Positions 50,025-59,362 of a stretch of DNA of 64,000 bases are shown piece by piece. Within the stretch, counting starts at the first letter, position 1. Each line of letters begins with the position of its first letter. Under the pieces are notes generated by a model, which was not told where the DNA came from, searched no databases, and saw nothing but the letters and a program-made list of their open reading frames with translations. The translations under genes were made by a program, and so were the position numbers. This stretch comes from JAFALK01 sp042701975 (GTDB lineage Bacteria; Pseudomonadota; Gammaproteobacteria; Burkholderiales; Burkholderiaceae_C). Where the stretch lies: positions 3,720,001 through 3,784,000 of the forward strand of contig CP170561.1 of the NCBI GenBank assembly GCA_042701975.1, in the 5' to 3' direction.

Positions 50025-51221
50025 TTACTTGATGAGGCCCAGTTCCTTGCCGGCCTGCGTGAAGGCAGCGACGGCCTTTTCCAGATGGCTGCGATCGTGC
50101 GCCGCCGACATCTGCGTGCGGATGCGCGCCTGGCCCTTCGGGACCACGGGGAAGAAGAAGCCCACCGCGTAGACACCCAGCTCCAGCAGGCGTGCCGAGA
50201 GCTTTTGCGCCACCACGGCGTCGTAGACCATGATGGGCACGATCGGGTGCGTGCCCGGCTTGATCTCGAAACCGGCAGCCTGGATGGCGGCGCGGAAGTA
50301 CTTCGTGTTGTCTTCGAGCTTGTCGCGCAGTTCGGTCGAGGCTTCGAGCAGGTCCAGCACGGCGATGGACGCACCGACGATGCTCGGCGCCACCGTGTTG
50401 GAGAACAGGTAGGGGCGCGAGCGCTGGCGCAGCAGCTCGATCACTTCCTTGCGGCCGGTGGTGAAACCGCCCGACGCGCCGCCCAGCGCCTTGCCGAGCG
50501 TGCCGGTGATGATGTCCACCTTGCCGAAGACGTTGCGGTACTCATGCGTGCCGCGGCCGCGCGTGCCCATGAAGCCGGAGGCGTGGCATTCGTCGATGGC
50601 GAGCAGCGCGTCGTACTTGTTCGTCAGCTCGCGCATCACGTCGAGCTGGGCAATCGTGCCGTCCATGGAGAACACGCCGTCGGTGAAGACCATGGTGAAG
50701 CGCGCACCGGTGGCCTTGGCCTCCTGCAGGCAGCGCTCCAGGTCGGCCATGTCGTTGTGCTTGTAGCGGAAGCGCTTGGCCTTGCACAGGCGGATGCCGT
50801 CGATGATGGACGCATGGTTCAGCTCGTCGCTGATGATGGCGTCCTGCTCACCCAGCAGCGGCTCGAACAGGCCGCCGTTGGCATCGAAGGCTGCGGCGTA
50901 AAGGATGGTGTCTTCGGTGCCGAGGAAGTTGGCGATGCGGGCTTCCAGTTGCTTGTGGATGTCTTGCGTGCCGCAGATGAAGCGAACGCTGGAGAGGCCG
51001 TAGCCGTGGGTGCGCAGCGCCTCGTGCGCGGCCTCGATCACTTTGGGGTGCGAGGACAGGCCCAGGTAGTTGTTGGCGCAGAGGTTGATCACCTCGCGGC
51101 CATCGACCGTCTTCACGACGGCACCCTGGGCGCCGGTGATGATGCGCTCGCCCTTGAACAAGCCTGCCTCACGGATACCGTCCAGTTCCTGCTTCACATG
51201 GTCATAAAAGGCGGTGGTCAT
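50025..51221 (-). CDS. kbl: 2-amino-3-ketobutyrate CoA ligase (glycine C-acetyltransferase)
   Basis: A 398-residue PLP enzyme of the alpha-oxoamine synthase family, from the ATG at 51221 with AGGAG upstream. The PLP lysine is in GTLGKALGGASGGF near residue 245; other marks are NLCANNYLGLSSHP and DECHASGFMG. It joins CoA to 2-amino-3-ketobutyrate to give acetyl-CoA and glycine. First gene of the threonine-degradation operon, divergent from an XRE-cupin regulator across a perfect palindrome. Confidence 0.97.
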   Translation of the reverse strand: MTTAFYDHVKQELDGIREAGLFKGERIITGAQGAVVKTVDGREVINLCANNYLGLSSHPKVIEAAHEALRTHGYGLSSVRFICGTQDIHKQLEARIANFLGTEDTILYAAAFDANGGLFEPLLGEQDAIISDELNHASIIDGIRLCKAKRFRYKHNDMADLERCLQEAKATGARFTMVFTDGVFSMDGTIAQLDVMRELTNKYDALLAIDECHASGFMGTRGRGTHEYRNVFGKVDIITGTLGKALGGASGGFTTGRKEVIELLRQRSRPYLFSNTVAPSIVGASIAVLDLLEASTELRDKLEDNTKYFRAAIQAAGFEIKPGTHPIVPIMVYDAVVAQKLSARLLELGVYAVGFFFPVVPKGQARIRTQMSAAHDRSHLEKAVAAFTQAGKELGLIK

Positions 51222-51260
51222 CGGACAGCTCCTGGTGCACAATTCATCAAATTACATAAA

Positions 51261-51276
51261 GTTCGATATATCGAAC
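51261..51276. promoter_or_regulatory. perfect 16-bp palindrome, candidate operator between kbl and its regulator
   Basis: GTTCGATATATCGAAC is fully self-complementary and sits in the 94-bp divergent gap, 40 bp from each start codon. TTCGAnnnnTCGAA-like sites suit XRE-type HTH dimers. Function inferred from position and symmetry. Confidence 0.7.
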
Positions 51277-51315
51277 GAATGTGCAGTATCACGGAAACCG
51301 GCCTTCAGGTCAAGC

Positions 51316-51894
51316 ATGTCCGCACTTCATCCCGAGTCTTCCGCGCCGCCCCAGGTGGGCGCAACCCTGCAGACGTTGCGCCAGTCTCAGGGCCTGTCGC
51401 TGGACGAACTGTCACGCCGGGCCGGCGTCTCCAAGTCCATGCTCTCGCAGATCGAGCGCAACCAGGCCAACCCCACGGTGGCCGTGGTCTGGCGCCTGGC
51501 CAATGCATTGCGCGTGGAACTCGGCGAGCTGCTCGGCGGCGAAAAGGCGGCCGGCCCGGCCATCGAGACCGTGCCTGCCCATGCCACGCCCGCACTCTTC
51601 AGCCCGGACGGGCTGTGCCAGCTGCGCATCCTCGGCCCGATCGATCTGGCCGGTCAGTTCGAGTGGTACGAGCTGCGCGTGGAGCCGGGCGGCGCGCTGG
51701 AATCCGCGGCCCACGAGCCGGGTTCGCGCGAGCACCTGAGCGTGCTCTCGGGCGAGCTGGAGGTCAGCGCCGGCGGCACGGTCCAGCTGCTCAAGGCCGG
51801 CGAGACAGCGCGTTATGCGGTCGATGGCCCGCATGCCATCCGCAATCGAAGTGCGCAGGCCGCCGTGGCCTTGCTGGTCGTTCTTCACCCCTGA
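51316..51894 (+). CDS. XRE-cupin transcriptional regulator
   Basis: A 192-residue protein from the ATG at 51316. The HTH (~14-70) reads LRQSQGLSLDELSRRAGVSKSMLSQIERNQANPTV; the C-terminal cupin (~105-190) has EPGSREHLSVLSGELEV and the late barrel GPHAIRN. This XRE plus cupin design is common in regulators of amino-acid and polyamine catabolism. Divergent from kbl-tdh, so it likely regulates threonine degradation; the effector could be threonine or glycine (inference). Confidence 0.9.
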   Translation: MSALHPESSAPPQVGATLQTLRQSQGLSLDELSRRAGVSKSMLSQIERNQANPTVAVVWRLANALRVELGELLGGEKAAGPAIETVPAHATPALFSPDGLCQLRILGPIDLAGQFEWYELRVEPGGALESAAHEPGSREHLSVLSGELEVSAGGTVQLLKAGETARYAVDGPHAIRNRSAQAAVALLVVLHP

Positions 51895-51907
51895 TCGAAA
51901 GGCAGCC

Positions 51908-53095
51908 ATGAGCAAGTCACTTCTCTCGATCGTGGCTTGCTTCTTGGCAGCGACCGCCGCCGCAGCGCCGCCACTTCCGACCCTTCCCACCCCCGAGGCC
52001 ATCGATGCCAAAGTCCGCGCCGTGATGACGCGCACCCAGGCGCAGGGCCTGGCGCTGGCCGTGATCGACGGCGGCAAGGTGCAGCACGTGCAGGCCTGGG
52101 GCAAGCGCGACGCCGCCGGCCATCCGCTGCAGACGGACACCGTGATGTACGGCGCCTCGATCACCAAGACAGTGATGGCCTACACGACGCTGCAGCTCGT
52201 CGACCAGAAGCGCATCGGCCTGGACACGCCTTTGGCTGAAGCGCTCGACAAGCCGCTGCCCGACTACGACCCCGACGCCATCTACAAGGGCAAGTACGCG
52301 CCCTACCAGCAGTTGGCCGGCGACCCGCGCTGGCAGCGCATCACGCCGCGCATGTGCCTGACGCACGCGACGGGCTTTTCCAACTTCTGGTTCTTCGAGC
52401 CCGACCAGAAGCTGCGCCTGCACTTCGATCCGGGCACGGATTTCTCGTACTCGGGCGACGGCTTCATCCTGCTGCAGTTCGTGATCGAGAACGGCCGCAA
52501 GTCACAAGGCCTGGGCGTGGACGTGGGCGCGCTGACCGACGCCACCTTCGCCCGTCTGGGCATGAAGCGCACCGCGCTGAAGTGGCGGCCCGACTTCCGT
52601 CCGAACCTCGCCGACGGCTGGAACGACAAGGGCGAGGTCGTCGAGCACGACGAGCGCTCCAAGGTCCGCACGGCCGGCTCGATGGACACGACGATTGCCG
52701 ACCTGGCGCAGTTCGCCGCAGCGCTGGTGCGCGGCGACGGGCTTTCGCGCGCCTCGTTCGAGGAGCTGCTCAAGCCCTCGCAGAAGATCGTCACGGCCCA
52801 CCAATTCCCGAACTTCGGGCCGCATCTGCCGGCCGATCAGCTGCGCCCTGACCTGTACGCAGGCCTCGGCGTCATCGTCTTCAAGGGCCCGCAGGGGCGC
52901 GGCTTCGTGAAGGGCGGACACGACAGCCAGACGGCGAACACGCTCGTCTGCCTGGTGGACTCGCAGCGCTGCGCGCTGATCATGTCCAACGATGTGCGCG
53001 CCGAGGCCGGCTATGTAGAGCTCGTGCGCTTCTTGCTTGGCGAGACCGGCGTGCCCTACGACTGGGAGTACGGCGACCACGCCGGCAAGTCCTGA
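51908..53095 (+). CDS. exported serine hydrolase (beta-lactamase/DD-peptidase fold)
   Basis: A 395-residue protein with a signal peptide (1-19). The catalytic SxxK is Ser84-Ile-Thr-Lys87, the YxN equivalent is Tyr181 (SYSGD), and the KTG box equivalent is KGGHDSQ. It belongs to class C beta-lactamase-like esterases or DD-peptidases. It starts 13 bp after the regulator and may be co-transcribed. Antibiotic hydrolysis is not indicated by the motifs alone. Confidence 0.87.
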   Translation: MSKSLLSIVACFLAATAAAAPPLPTLPTPEAIDAKVRAVMTRTQAQGLALAVIDGGKVQHVQAWGKRDAAGHPLQTDTVMYGASITKTVMAYTTLQLVDQKRIGLDTPLAEALDKPLPDYDPDAIYKGKYAPYQQLAGDPRWQRITPRMCLTHATGFSNFWFFEPDQKLRLHFDPGTDFSYSGDGFILLQFVIENGRKSQGLGVDVGALTDATFARLGMKRTALKWRPDFRPNLADGWNDKGEVVEHDERSKVRTAGSMDTTIADLAQFAAALVRGDGLSRASFEELLKPSQKIVTAHQFPNFGPHLPADQLRPDLYAGLGVIVFKGPQGRGFVKGGHDSQTANTLVCLVDSQRCALIMSNDVRAEAGYVELVRFLLGETGVPYDWEYGDHAGKS

Positions 53096-53115
53096 GGCAT
53101 CGGCCGATCAGCCGA

Positions 53116-54327
53116 TCAGCCGAGCAATTGGGCCAGCTTCAGCTCGTTCCAGCCGCTGCGTTGCCACAACGGCACCAGCGAGCGGCGTTCGGTGGCGAGC
53201 AGCTTGCGCAGGAGCGGCGCTGCCGGCGTCTGGGCCGGGTCGGCCAGCAGAATCAGGCGCTGCGCGCCCTCCTCTTCCAGACGGCCCAGCCAGTCGAGCG
53301 CGAGCAGCTCATCGAGCACCGGCTCCAGCGCCAGTGGATCGATGCGCAGATGCCGCGCCAGATCCAGCGCCGACATGCCGCCCGTGCCACGCTCGCGCGT
53401 GTCACGCAGCGTGCGCAGCGCGTCGAGCGAGAGCGCCAGCTGGTTACCGGGCACGTCGAGCTGCGGACGCAGGCCCTGGAAGATGCTCGGCGCGCTGGCT
53501 GCGAGCACGGCGCCCACCAGCATGATGACCCAGCCGAGATACAGCCAGATCAGGAAGATCGGCACGGTGGCGAAGGTGCCGTAGAGCGTGGAGTAGGTCG
53601 GGATCTTCTTGACGTACCAGGCCAGGCCGCTCTTGGCCAGCGTGAAGGCCACGGCCACGAAGATGCCGCCGAACAGCGCGTGACGCCATCGCACGTGGGT
53701 GTTGGGCACGTAATGAAAGAGCCCGGCCACGCCCAGCGCCAGCATGACGATCTCCAGCCCAGCCAACAAGGCCGAGAGCCCACCGGGCATGCCCTGCACC
53801 AGGCCCTGCCCGGCCGAGATGGCGTAGCTGGTGAGCGCGAGACTGCCGCCCAGCACCAGCGGGCCCAGCGTGACGGCGGCCCAGTACACGAGCACGCGCT
53901 GTGCGATCGGCCGAGGGCGCTTGACGCGCCAGATCGTGTTGAGCGTGCGGTCGATGGTGAACATCATCATCAGCGCCGACAGGCCCAGGAAGACCAAGCC
54001 CACCGTGCCGAGACGGCTGGCCTTGGTGGAGAACTGCGTCAGCGCGCCCAGCACCGGCTTGGCGATGTTGGGTGGGATCAGGCTCTTGAGAAAGTACTGC
54101 TCCAGCGCCGACTGGAACGAAGAGAACATCGGGAAGGCCGTGAACAGGGCCAGCATCACGGTCAGCAGCGGCACCAGCGAGATCAGCGTGGTGAAGGTCA
54201 GGCTGCCGGCCGTCTGGCCGAGGCGGCCTTCGCGGAAACGCTCGCGCAGGTTGTGAAAGATGGCGACGAGCGTCCCCAGCCAGGGGCGGCTGGCGAAGGC
54301 GGTGGTGTAGGAGGAAGGCACGAACAT
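53116..54327 (-). CDS. YihY/BrkB family inner-membrane protein
   Basis: A 403-residue protein with six TM helices and the YihY pattern: AGSLTFTTLISLVPLLTVMLALFTAFP, MMMFTIDRTLNTIWRVKRPRP, and a C-terminal cytoplasmic domain (~290-403) with a winged-helix-like region. Function unsettled; once thought to be RNase BN. It converges on the serine hydrolase gene and its start is 19 bp from that of the DUF2069 gene. Confidence 0.92.
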   Translation of the reverse strand: MFVPSSYTTAFASRPWLGTLVAIFHNLRERFREGRLGQTAGSLTFTTLISLVPLLTVMLALFTAFPMFSSFQSALEQYFLKSLIPPNIAKPVLGALTQFSTKASRLGTVGLVFLGLSALMMMFTIDRTLNTIWRVKRPRPIAQRVLVYWAAVTLGPLVLGGSLALTSYAISAGQGLVQGMPGGLSALLAGLEIVMLALGVAGLFHYVPNTHVRWRHALFGGIFVAVAFTLAKSGLAWYVKKIPTYSTLYGTFATVPIFLIWLYLGWVIMLVGAVLAASAPSIFQGLRPQLDVPGNQLALSLDALRTLRDTRERGTGGMSALDLARHLRIDPLALEPVLDELLALDWLGRLEEEGAQRLILLADPAQTPAAPLLRKLLATERRSLVPLWQRSGWNELKLAQLLG

Positions 54328-54346
54328 GGCTGGCTATGATGCCAGC

Positions 54347-54766
54347 ATGGCCGACACCGCTCCCGCAAATTCCGCTGCTGCACCTTCTCTGCGCACCGAA
54401 GCGACCCCTCGCGAAATGCTCTCACGACGCATCGCGCTCGTCGGACTGATCTCGCTTTTCGTGCTGTGCCTGCTGTGGGAACTGTGGCTGGCGCCGACCG
54501 GCCGCGGCACGCTGGCCATCAAGGCCCTGCCCCTGCTCGTGCCCATCGCCGGGCTGTGGCGCTACCGGCTCTACACCTTCCGCTGGCTGAGCCTGATGGT
54601 CTGGCTGTACTTCCTCGAAGGCGCCGTGCGTGCCACCAGCGAGAAGGGCCTGGGCGCCGGCCTGGCCGCGCTGGAAGTGGCCTTGAGCGTCGTCGTCTTC
54701 GTAGCGTGCACGCTGCACGTGCGTCAACGACTGGCCGCAGCGAAGGCTGTGACAAGAGCGGCATGA
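54347..54766 (+). CDS. DUF2069 membrane protein
   Basis: About 139 residues from the ATG at 54347 (MADTAP); an ATG at 54326 would overlap the divergent yihY start. Four TM helices with IALVGLISLFVLCLLWELWLAP, YRLYTFRWLSLMVWLYFLEGAVR and a final helix, matching DUF2069. Function unknown. Its stop overlaps the oxidase start (ATGA). Confidence 0.85.
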   Translation: MADTAPANSAAAPSLRTEATPREMLSRRIALVGLISLFVLCLLWELWLAPTGRGTLAIKALPLLVPIAGLWRYRLYTFRWLSLMVWLYFLEGAVRATSEKGLGAGLAALEVALSVVVFVACTLHVRQRLAAAKAVTRAA

Positions 54767-56130
54767 AGCTGATCGAGGACCTGCACGCACTGCTCGGCGA
54801 AGCTGGGCTGCTGACCAGCGACCTTACAGCTTTCGAGACCGACTGGCGCCGCCGCTACACCGGCCGTGCGCTGGCCGTAGCCAGGCCCGCCACCACCGAA
54901 CAAGTCGCCAGCGTCGTGCGGCTGTGCGCCGCAGCGGGCGTCAGCATCGTGCCGCAGGGTGGCAACACGGGGCTCGTCGGCGGATCGACGCCCGACGAGA
55001 GCGGCCAGCAACTGGTGCTGAGCCTCGTCCGCATGAACCGTGTGCGCGCCGTCGATGCCGCCAACCTCACGATGACCGTCGAAGCCGGCTGCGTGCTGCA
55101 GGCCGTGCAGGAAGCGGCATCTGATGCCGGCCTGCTCTTCCCCTTGAGCCTGGCGGCCGAGGGCTCCTGCACCATCGGCGGCAACCTGGCCAGCAATGCA
55201 GGCGGCACACAGGTGCTGCGCTATGGCAATGCGCGCGAGCTGTGCCTGGGCCTGGAGGTGGTCACGGCTGAAGGAGCGATCTGGAGCGGTCTGTCCGGCC
55301 TGCGCAAGGACAACACCGGCTACGACCTGCGCAACCTCTTTGTCGGCAGCGAAGGAACGCTCGGCATCATCACGGCAGCCACGCTCAAGCTCTATCCACA
55401 GCCCGCTGCGCAGATGACGGCACTGGCTGCCTGCGAGACGCTGGAAGACGCCGTGGCCCTGCTCACGCTCGCCCGCGCAGGTGCCGGCTCGGCGCTGAGC
55501 GGCTTCGAGCTGATGAATGCGAATTCTCTGGCCCTGGTGGGCAAGCATTTCCCGCAGCTGGCCCAGCCGTTCAACGCGCCGTGGTCGGTCCTGCTGGAAC
55601 TCTCGGACAGCGAGAGCGAAGCTCACGCGCAGGCGCAGTTCGAGACACTGCTGGAGGCTGCGCTTGAACAAGGCGTTATTGCCGACGCTGCAGTTGCCCA
55701 GAACGCCGCGCAATCTCACACGATGTGGCAGCTGCGCGAATCGATCCCGCTGGCGCAAAGCCAGGAGGGCCTGAACATCAAGCACGACATCGCCCTGCCC
55801 GCCTCGGCCATCCCGGCCTTCGTGCGCGAGGCTGACGCTGCCGTTCTGCGGCTGATCCCCGATGCCAAGCTGATCAACTTCGGCCATCTGGGCGACGGCA
55901 ACCTGCACTACAACGTGCAGGCGCCGCTTGATCATGAGGCCGAGGTGAACGCGGCGGTGTACGACATCGTCGGTCGCTACGGTGGCTCGTTCTCGGCCGA
56001 GCACGGCATCGGCCGGCTCAAGCGCGACGAGCTGGCAGCACGCAAGGATCCCGTGGCGCTCGCGCTGATGCGGCAAATAAAAAAGGCCCTGGATCCCCAG
56101 GGCCTCATGAATCCAGAGCGGATGCTCTGA
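54763..56130 (+). CDS. FAD-linked 2-hydroxyacid dehydrogenase (GlcD/D2HGDH-like)
   Basis: A 455-residue flavoprotein. The FAD-binding domain (~35-215) has PQGGNTGLVGGSTP and CTIGGNLASNAGG; the C-terminal FAD-oxidase domain has LINFGHLGDGNLHYNV with metal-site histidines and AEHGIGRLKRDELA. It oxidises a D-2-hydroxyacid (glycolate, lactate or 2-hydroxyglutarate are candidates). The GlcE/GlcF partners are absent, favouring a self-sufficient D-lactate or D-2-hydroxyglutarate type enzyme. Its last codons (KKALDPQGLMNPERML) are family-conserved and also encode the terminator of the opposite RND operon. Confidence 0.9.
   Translation: MKLIEDLHALLGEAGLLTSDLTAFETDWRRRYTGRALAVARPATTEQVASVVRLCAAAGVSIVPQGGNTGLVGGSTPDESGQQLVLSLVRMNRVRAVDAANLTMTVEAGCVLQAVQEAASDAGLLFPLSLAAEGSCTIGGNLASNAGGTQVLRYGNARELCLGLEVVTAEGAIWSGLSGLRKDNTGYDLRNLFVGSEGTLGIITAATLKLYPQPAAQMTALAACETLEDAVALLTLARAGAGSALSGFELMNANSLALVGKHFPQLAQPFNAPWSVLLELSDSESEAHAQAQFETLLEAALEQGVIADAAVAQNAAQSHTMWQLRESIPLAQSQEGLNIKHDIALPASAIPAFVREADAAVLRLIPDAKLINFGHLGDGNLHYNVQAPLDHEAEVNAAVYDIVGRYGGSFSAEHGIGRLKRDELAARKDPVALALMRQIKKALDPQGLMNPERML
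56075..56105 (-). terminator. intrinsic terminator of the second RND operon, inside the convergent oxidase gene
   Basis: On the minus strand, AGGCCCTGG (56105-56097) pairs perfectly with CCAGGGCCT (56092-56084) around GGAT, followed by TTTTTTATTT. The stem begins 26 bp after the stop of the RND permease gene. The same bases encode the conserved C-terminal motif of the opposite-strand oxidase. Confidence 0.9.
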
Positions 56131-59100
56131 TCAGTCCACGCCAGCCGGCGTCATCGGGCCTTGCGAACCGCCGCGCTTGCCGCGCAGCCAGTTGAAGCCC
56201 TTCAGGATCGACCGGAACACGAAGCGCACCAGCACGACGGTCAGGATCGCTTCAACGAAGGTCATCAGGAAGGCCGGCAGCGCAGTCCAGCGTTCAGCGC
56301 GGCGGCTGAACTTGGCGAACATGCGGTCGCGGGAGATCTCGATGCTGTCGTAGAAGCTCGGCACCATCAGCAGCGTGAGGAAGGTCGAGGTGATCGTGCC
56401 GCCGATGATGGCCACCGCCATCGGACGGTAGAACTCGCCGCCCTCGCCCATGCCGATGGCCACCGGCATCATGCCGGCGATCAGCGCAAAGGTCGTCATC
56501 AGGATCGGACGGAAGCGCTTGCGGCCCGCATGCATCAGCGCCTCTTCGCGCGGGACACCGGCCTTCTCCTCGGCGCGCGCGGCGTCGAGCAGCAGGATGG
56601 CGTTCTTGGCGACCAGGCCGGCCAGCATCACGATGCCGATCAGGCTCATCAGGTTGAGCGTGCCCTTGGTCAGCAGCAGGGCCAGCACCACACCGATCAG
56701 CGACAGCGGCTGCGACAGCATCACGGCCAGCGGTGCGGTGAACGAGTTGAACTGGATCACGAGCACCAGGTACATCAGGCCGATGCCGGACAGCAGGCCG
56801 ATACCCAGCGAGCCGAACACTTCTTCCTGGTCCTTGGACGCGCCGCCGAGCTTGATGCCATAGCCGGGTGGGAAGCTCATGGCTTTGGCCAGCTTCAGCG
56901 CATCGGCCGAGACTTCACCGGCTGCACGGCCCTGCACATTGGCGCTGACGCCGACCGTGCGCTTGCCGTCCAGATGCTGGATGCCGGCCGGGCCCTTGCC
57001 CATGGTGACGGTGGCGATCTGCCCCAGCGGCACCATCTGGCCGGTGCCGGCCACGGTGATCGGCAGGCGCTCGATGTTGTCCGCGTCCACGCGGTCCGAG
57101 GCCTGCAGACGCACGGAGACGTCGCGGGTCTTGCCCGTCGGGTCGATCCAGTCACCGACCTGGATACCGGCGAAGGCCACGCGCAGTGCATTGGCGGCGT
57201 CACCGACCGAGATGCCCATGGCGTTGGCCAGGCCGCGATGCAGCTCGATCTGGATCTCGTCCTGCGTGTCCTGACGCGAAAGGCCCACGTCCACGGCGCC
57301 CGGCACCTTGCGCAGGCGGGTCATGTAGTCCTCGGTCATGGACATCAGCGTGCGGGTGTCGGTGCCGTAGAAGCTGATCTGCACGGGCTTTTGCGCGCCG
57401 TTGTTCAGGTCATCCAGCACGACGTACTCGGCACCGGTCAGCACCTTGAGGCGCTCGCGCAGGTCGGCCGAGATTTCCTGGGCGTTGCGCTTGCGCTCCG
57501 TGCTCTTGCCCAGGCCGATCCAGATCTTGCCGCCGACGTTGTTGATGCCGCTGTCGGTGCTCTTCACTTCGGGGATCTGGCGGGCGATGGCTTCGACGGC
57601 CGCGAACTTCTTGCGGGCGTATTCGAGGCTGGAGCTCGGCGGCGTGCGGATGTCCACGGCGATCGTGCCCCAGTCCGACTTGGGCACGAATTCGGTGCCG
57701 CCGAACTTGGCTTGCAGCACGATGGCGCCCACGAAGCTCAGCGCAGCGATCACGCCCATGATGCGGCGGTGGTGCAGCGCCCAGCCGATCACGTGGCCGT
57801 AACGATCAGCCTGGTGGTCGAACCAGTCGTTGAACTTCTGCAGGACCAGCGAGATGCCCTTCTTCGGCGCCAGATGATGGCCCGGAGGGTCGCCCCAGTA
57901 GGCCGACAGCATCGGGTCGAGCGTGAAGGAGATCAGCAGGCTGACCAGCACCGAGGCAACCACGGTCAGCGCGAAGGGACGGAACCATTCGCCCGAGATG
58001 CCCGGGATGAAAGCCACCGGTACGAACACGGCAACGATGGAGAAGGTGGTGGCGGCCACGGCCAAGCCGATTTCGGCCGTGCCCTTGAAGGCCGCCGTGC
58101 GGCGGTCGGCGCCGCGCTCCATGTGGCGCACGATGTTCTCTCGAACCACGATGGCGTCGTCGATCAGCACGCCAATGGCGAGTGACAGGCCCAGCAGGCT
58201 CATGAAGTTGAGCGTGAAGCCGCACAGCCAGACCGCGATGAAGGCCGCGATGACCGAGGTGGGCAGCGAGGTGGCCGTGATCAGCGTGGAGCGCCAGCTG
58301 TTCAGGAACACGTACACCACGAAGATGGTCAGGCCGGCGCCGAGGGCCAGCGCGTCCACGACGTTGTTCAGGCTGTCCTGGGCGTGTTCGCCGCCGTCGT
58401 CGATGATGTCCAGCGTCGATCCTGCCGGCAGGGTCTTGCGGGTTTCCTCGATGATCTTGCGCACGGCCTTGGCCACGGTGACTGTCGAAGCTTCACGCGA
58501 GCGGGTGATGTTGATGCCGACGTTGGGGCGCGTGTTGCGCACCGAGAGGTGGGCACGTTCGGCGAAGCCGTCTTCGATCTGCGCCACCTGGCCCAGGCGC
58601 ACCAGCTCGCCGGCGCTCTTCTTGACGACGATGGTGTTGAACTCTTCGGGCGTGGGCACGCGGCCGATCAGGCGGATGCTCTGGTCCTCGAAGTCGCCCT
58701 TGACCTTGCCGACCGGGGCCGACATGTTCTGGTTGCGCAGCGCGTTCACGACTTCCGTGACCGACACATTGAACTCGCGCAGCTTCTGGCCCGACAGCAG
58801 CACCGACAGCTCGCGGTTCAGCGAGCCGTAGATTTCCACCGTGCCCACGCCGTTGATGGCGCGGAACTTGTCGGCGAGGTCATCTTCGGCAATGCGCGAG
58901 AGCTCGGCATGGCTGAGCGTCGTGGATTCCAGCGAGAGCTGCATGATCGGATCGGCCGACGGATCGACCCGCTGCACGATGGGCTCGCGCATTTCCTGCG
59001 GCAGGTAGTAGCGCACCTGGGCGATGGCGTTGCGCACGTCATCGGTGGCTTCGATCAGGTTCTTCTTGAAGTCGAACTTCATCACGAAGACGGCTTGGCC

Positions 59101-59358
59101 CTCCTGGGCATTGGCCTGCACTTCGGTCACGCCGGCCACAGCCTGCAAGGGCCGCTCGAGGCGGTTGACGATCTCACGTTCCGACGTTTCAGGAGAGGCG
59201 CCCGGATACGGCACGATCACGACCAGGATCGGGATCTGCACGTCCGGGTTTTGGTTCACCTTCAGCTTGGACAGGGCCAGCAGGCCCATCGCCATGATGC
59301 TGATGATGAAGACCACTGTCGCCAGTGGCTTCTTGATGGCGAAATCTGAAATCAGCAT
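56131..59358 (-). CDS. RND efflux pump inner-membrane protein
   Basis: About 1075 residues from the ATG at 59358. AcrB/MexF-like with twelve TM helices: ISDFAIKKPLATVVFIISI (TM1), the proton-relay GVLIDDAIVVRENIV in TM4, and GLVAKNAILLLDAARAEEKAG in the second half. Conserved SLIGVVLALLLTKGTLN precedes TM11. Distinct from the first pump (39332-42562) in sequence, so not a recent duplicate. The adaptor is encoded 4 bp upstream; no outer-membrane factor is present. Confidence 0.93.
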   Translation of the reverse strand: MLISDFAIKKPLATVVFIISIMAMGLLALSKLKVNQNPDVQIPILVVIVPYPGASPETSEREIVNRLERPLQAVAGVTEVQANAQEGQAVFVMKFDFKKNLIEATDDVRNAIAQVRYYLPQEMREPIVQRVDPSADPIMQLSLESTTLSHAELSRIAEDDLADKFRAINGVGTVEIYGSLNRELSVLLSGQKLREFNVSVTEVVNALRNQNMSAPVGKVKGDFEDQSIRLIGRVPTPEEFNTIVVKKSAGELVRLGQVAQIEDGFAERAHLSVRNTRPNVGINITRSREASTVTVAKAVRKIIEETRKTLPAGSTLDIIDDGGEHAQDSLNNVVDALALGAGLTIFVVYVFLNSWRSTLITATSLPTSVIAAFIAVWLCGFTLNFMSLLGLSLAIGVLIDDAIVVRENIVRHMERGADRRTAAFKGTAEIGLAVAATTFSIVAVFVPVAFIPGISGEWFRPFALTVVASVLVSLLISFTLDPMLSAYWGDPPGHHLAPKKGISLVLQKFNDWFDHQADRYGHVIGWALHHRRIMGVIAALSFVGAIVLQAKFGGTEFVPKSDWGTIAVDIRTPPSSSLEYARKKFAAVEAIARQIPEVKSTDSGINNVGGKIWIGLGKSTERKRNAQEISADLRERLKVLTGAEYVVLDDLNNGAQKPVQISFYGTDTRTLMSMTEDYMTRLRKVPGAVDVGLSRQDTQDEIQIELHRGLANAMGISVGDAANALRVAFAGIQVGDWIDPTGKTRDVSVRLQASDRVDADNIERLPITVAGTGQMVPLGQIATVTMGKGPAGIQHLDGKRTVGVSANVQGRAAGEVSADALKLAKAMSFPPGYGIKLGGASKDQEEVFGSLGIGLLSGIGLMYLVLVIQFNSFTAPLAVMLSQPLSLIGVVLALLLTKGTLNLMSLIGIVMLAGLVAKNAILLLDAARAEEKAGVPREEALMHAGRKRFRPILMTTFALIAGMMPVAIGMGEGGEFYRPMAVAIIGGTITSTFLTLLMVPSFYDSIEISRDRMFAKFSRRAERWTALPAFLMTFVEAILTVVLVRFVFRSILKGFNWLRGKRGGSQGPMTPAGVD

Positions 59359-59362
59359 GGCA

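Noticed and set aside
53100..53115. TCGGC/GCCGA hairpin and doubled CCGATCAG between convergent genes
   Set aside because: Short stem with no T run; too little to call a terminator.
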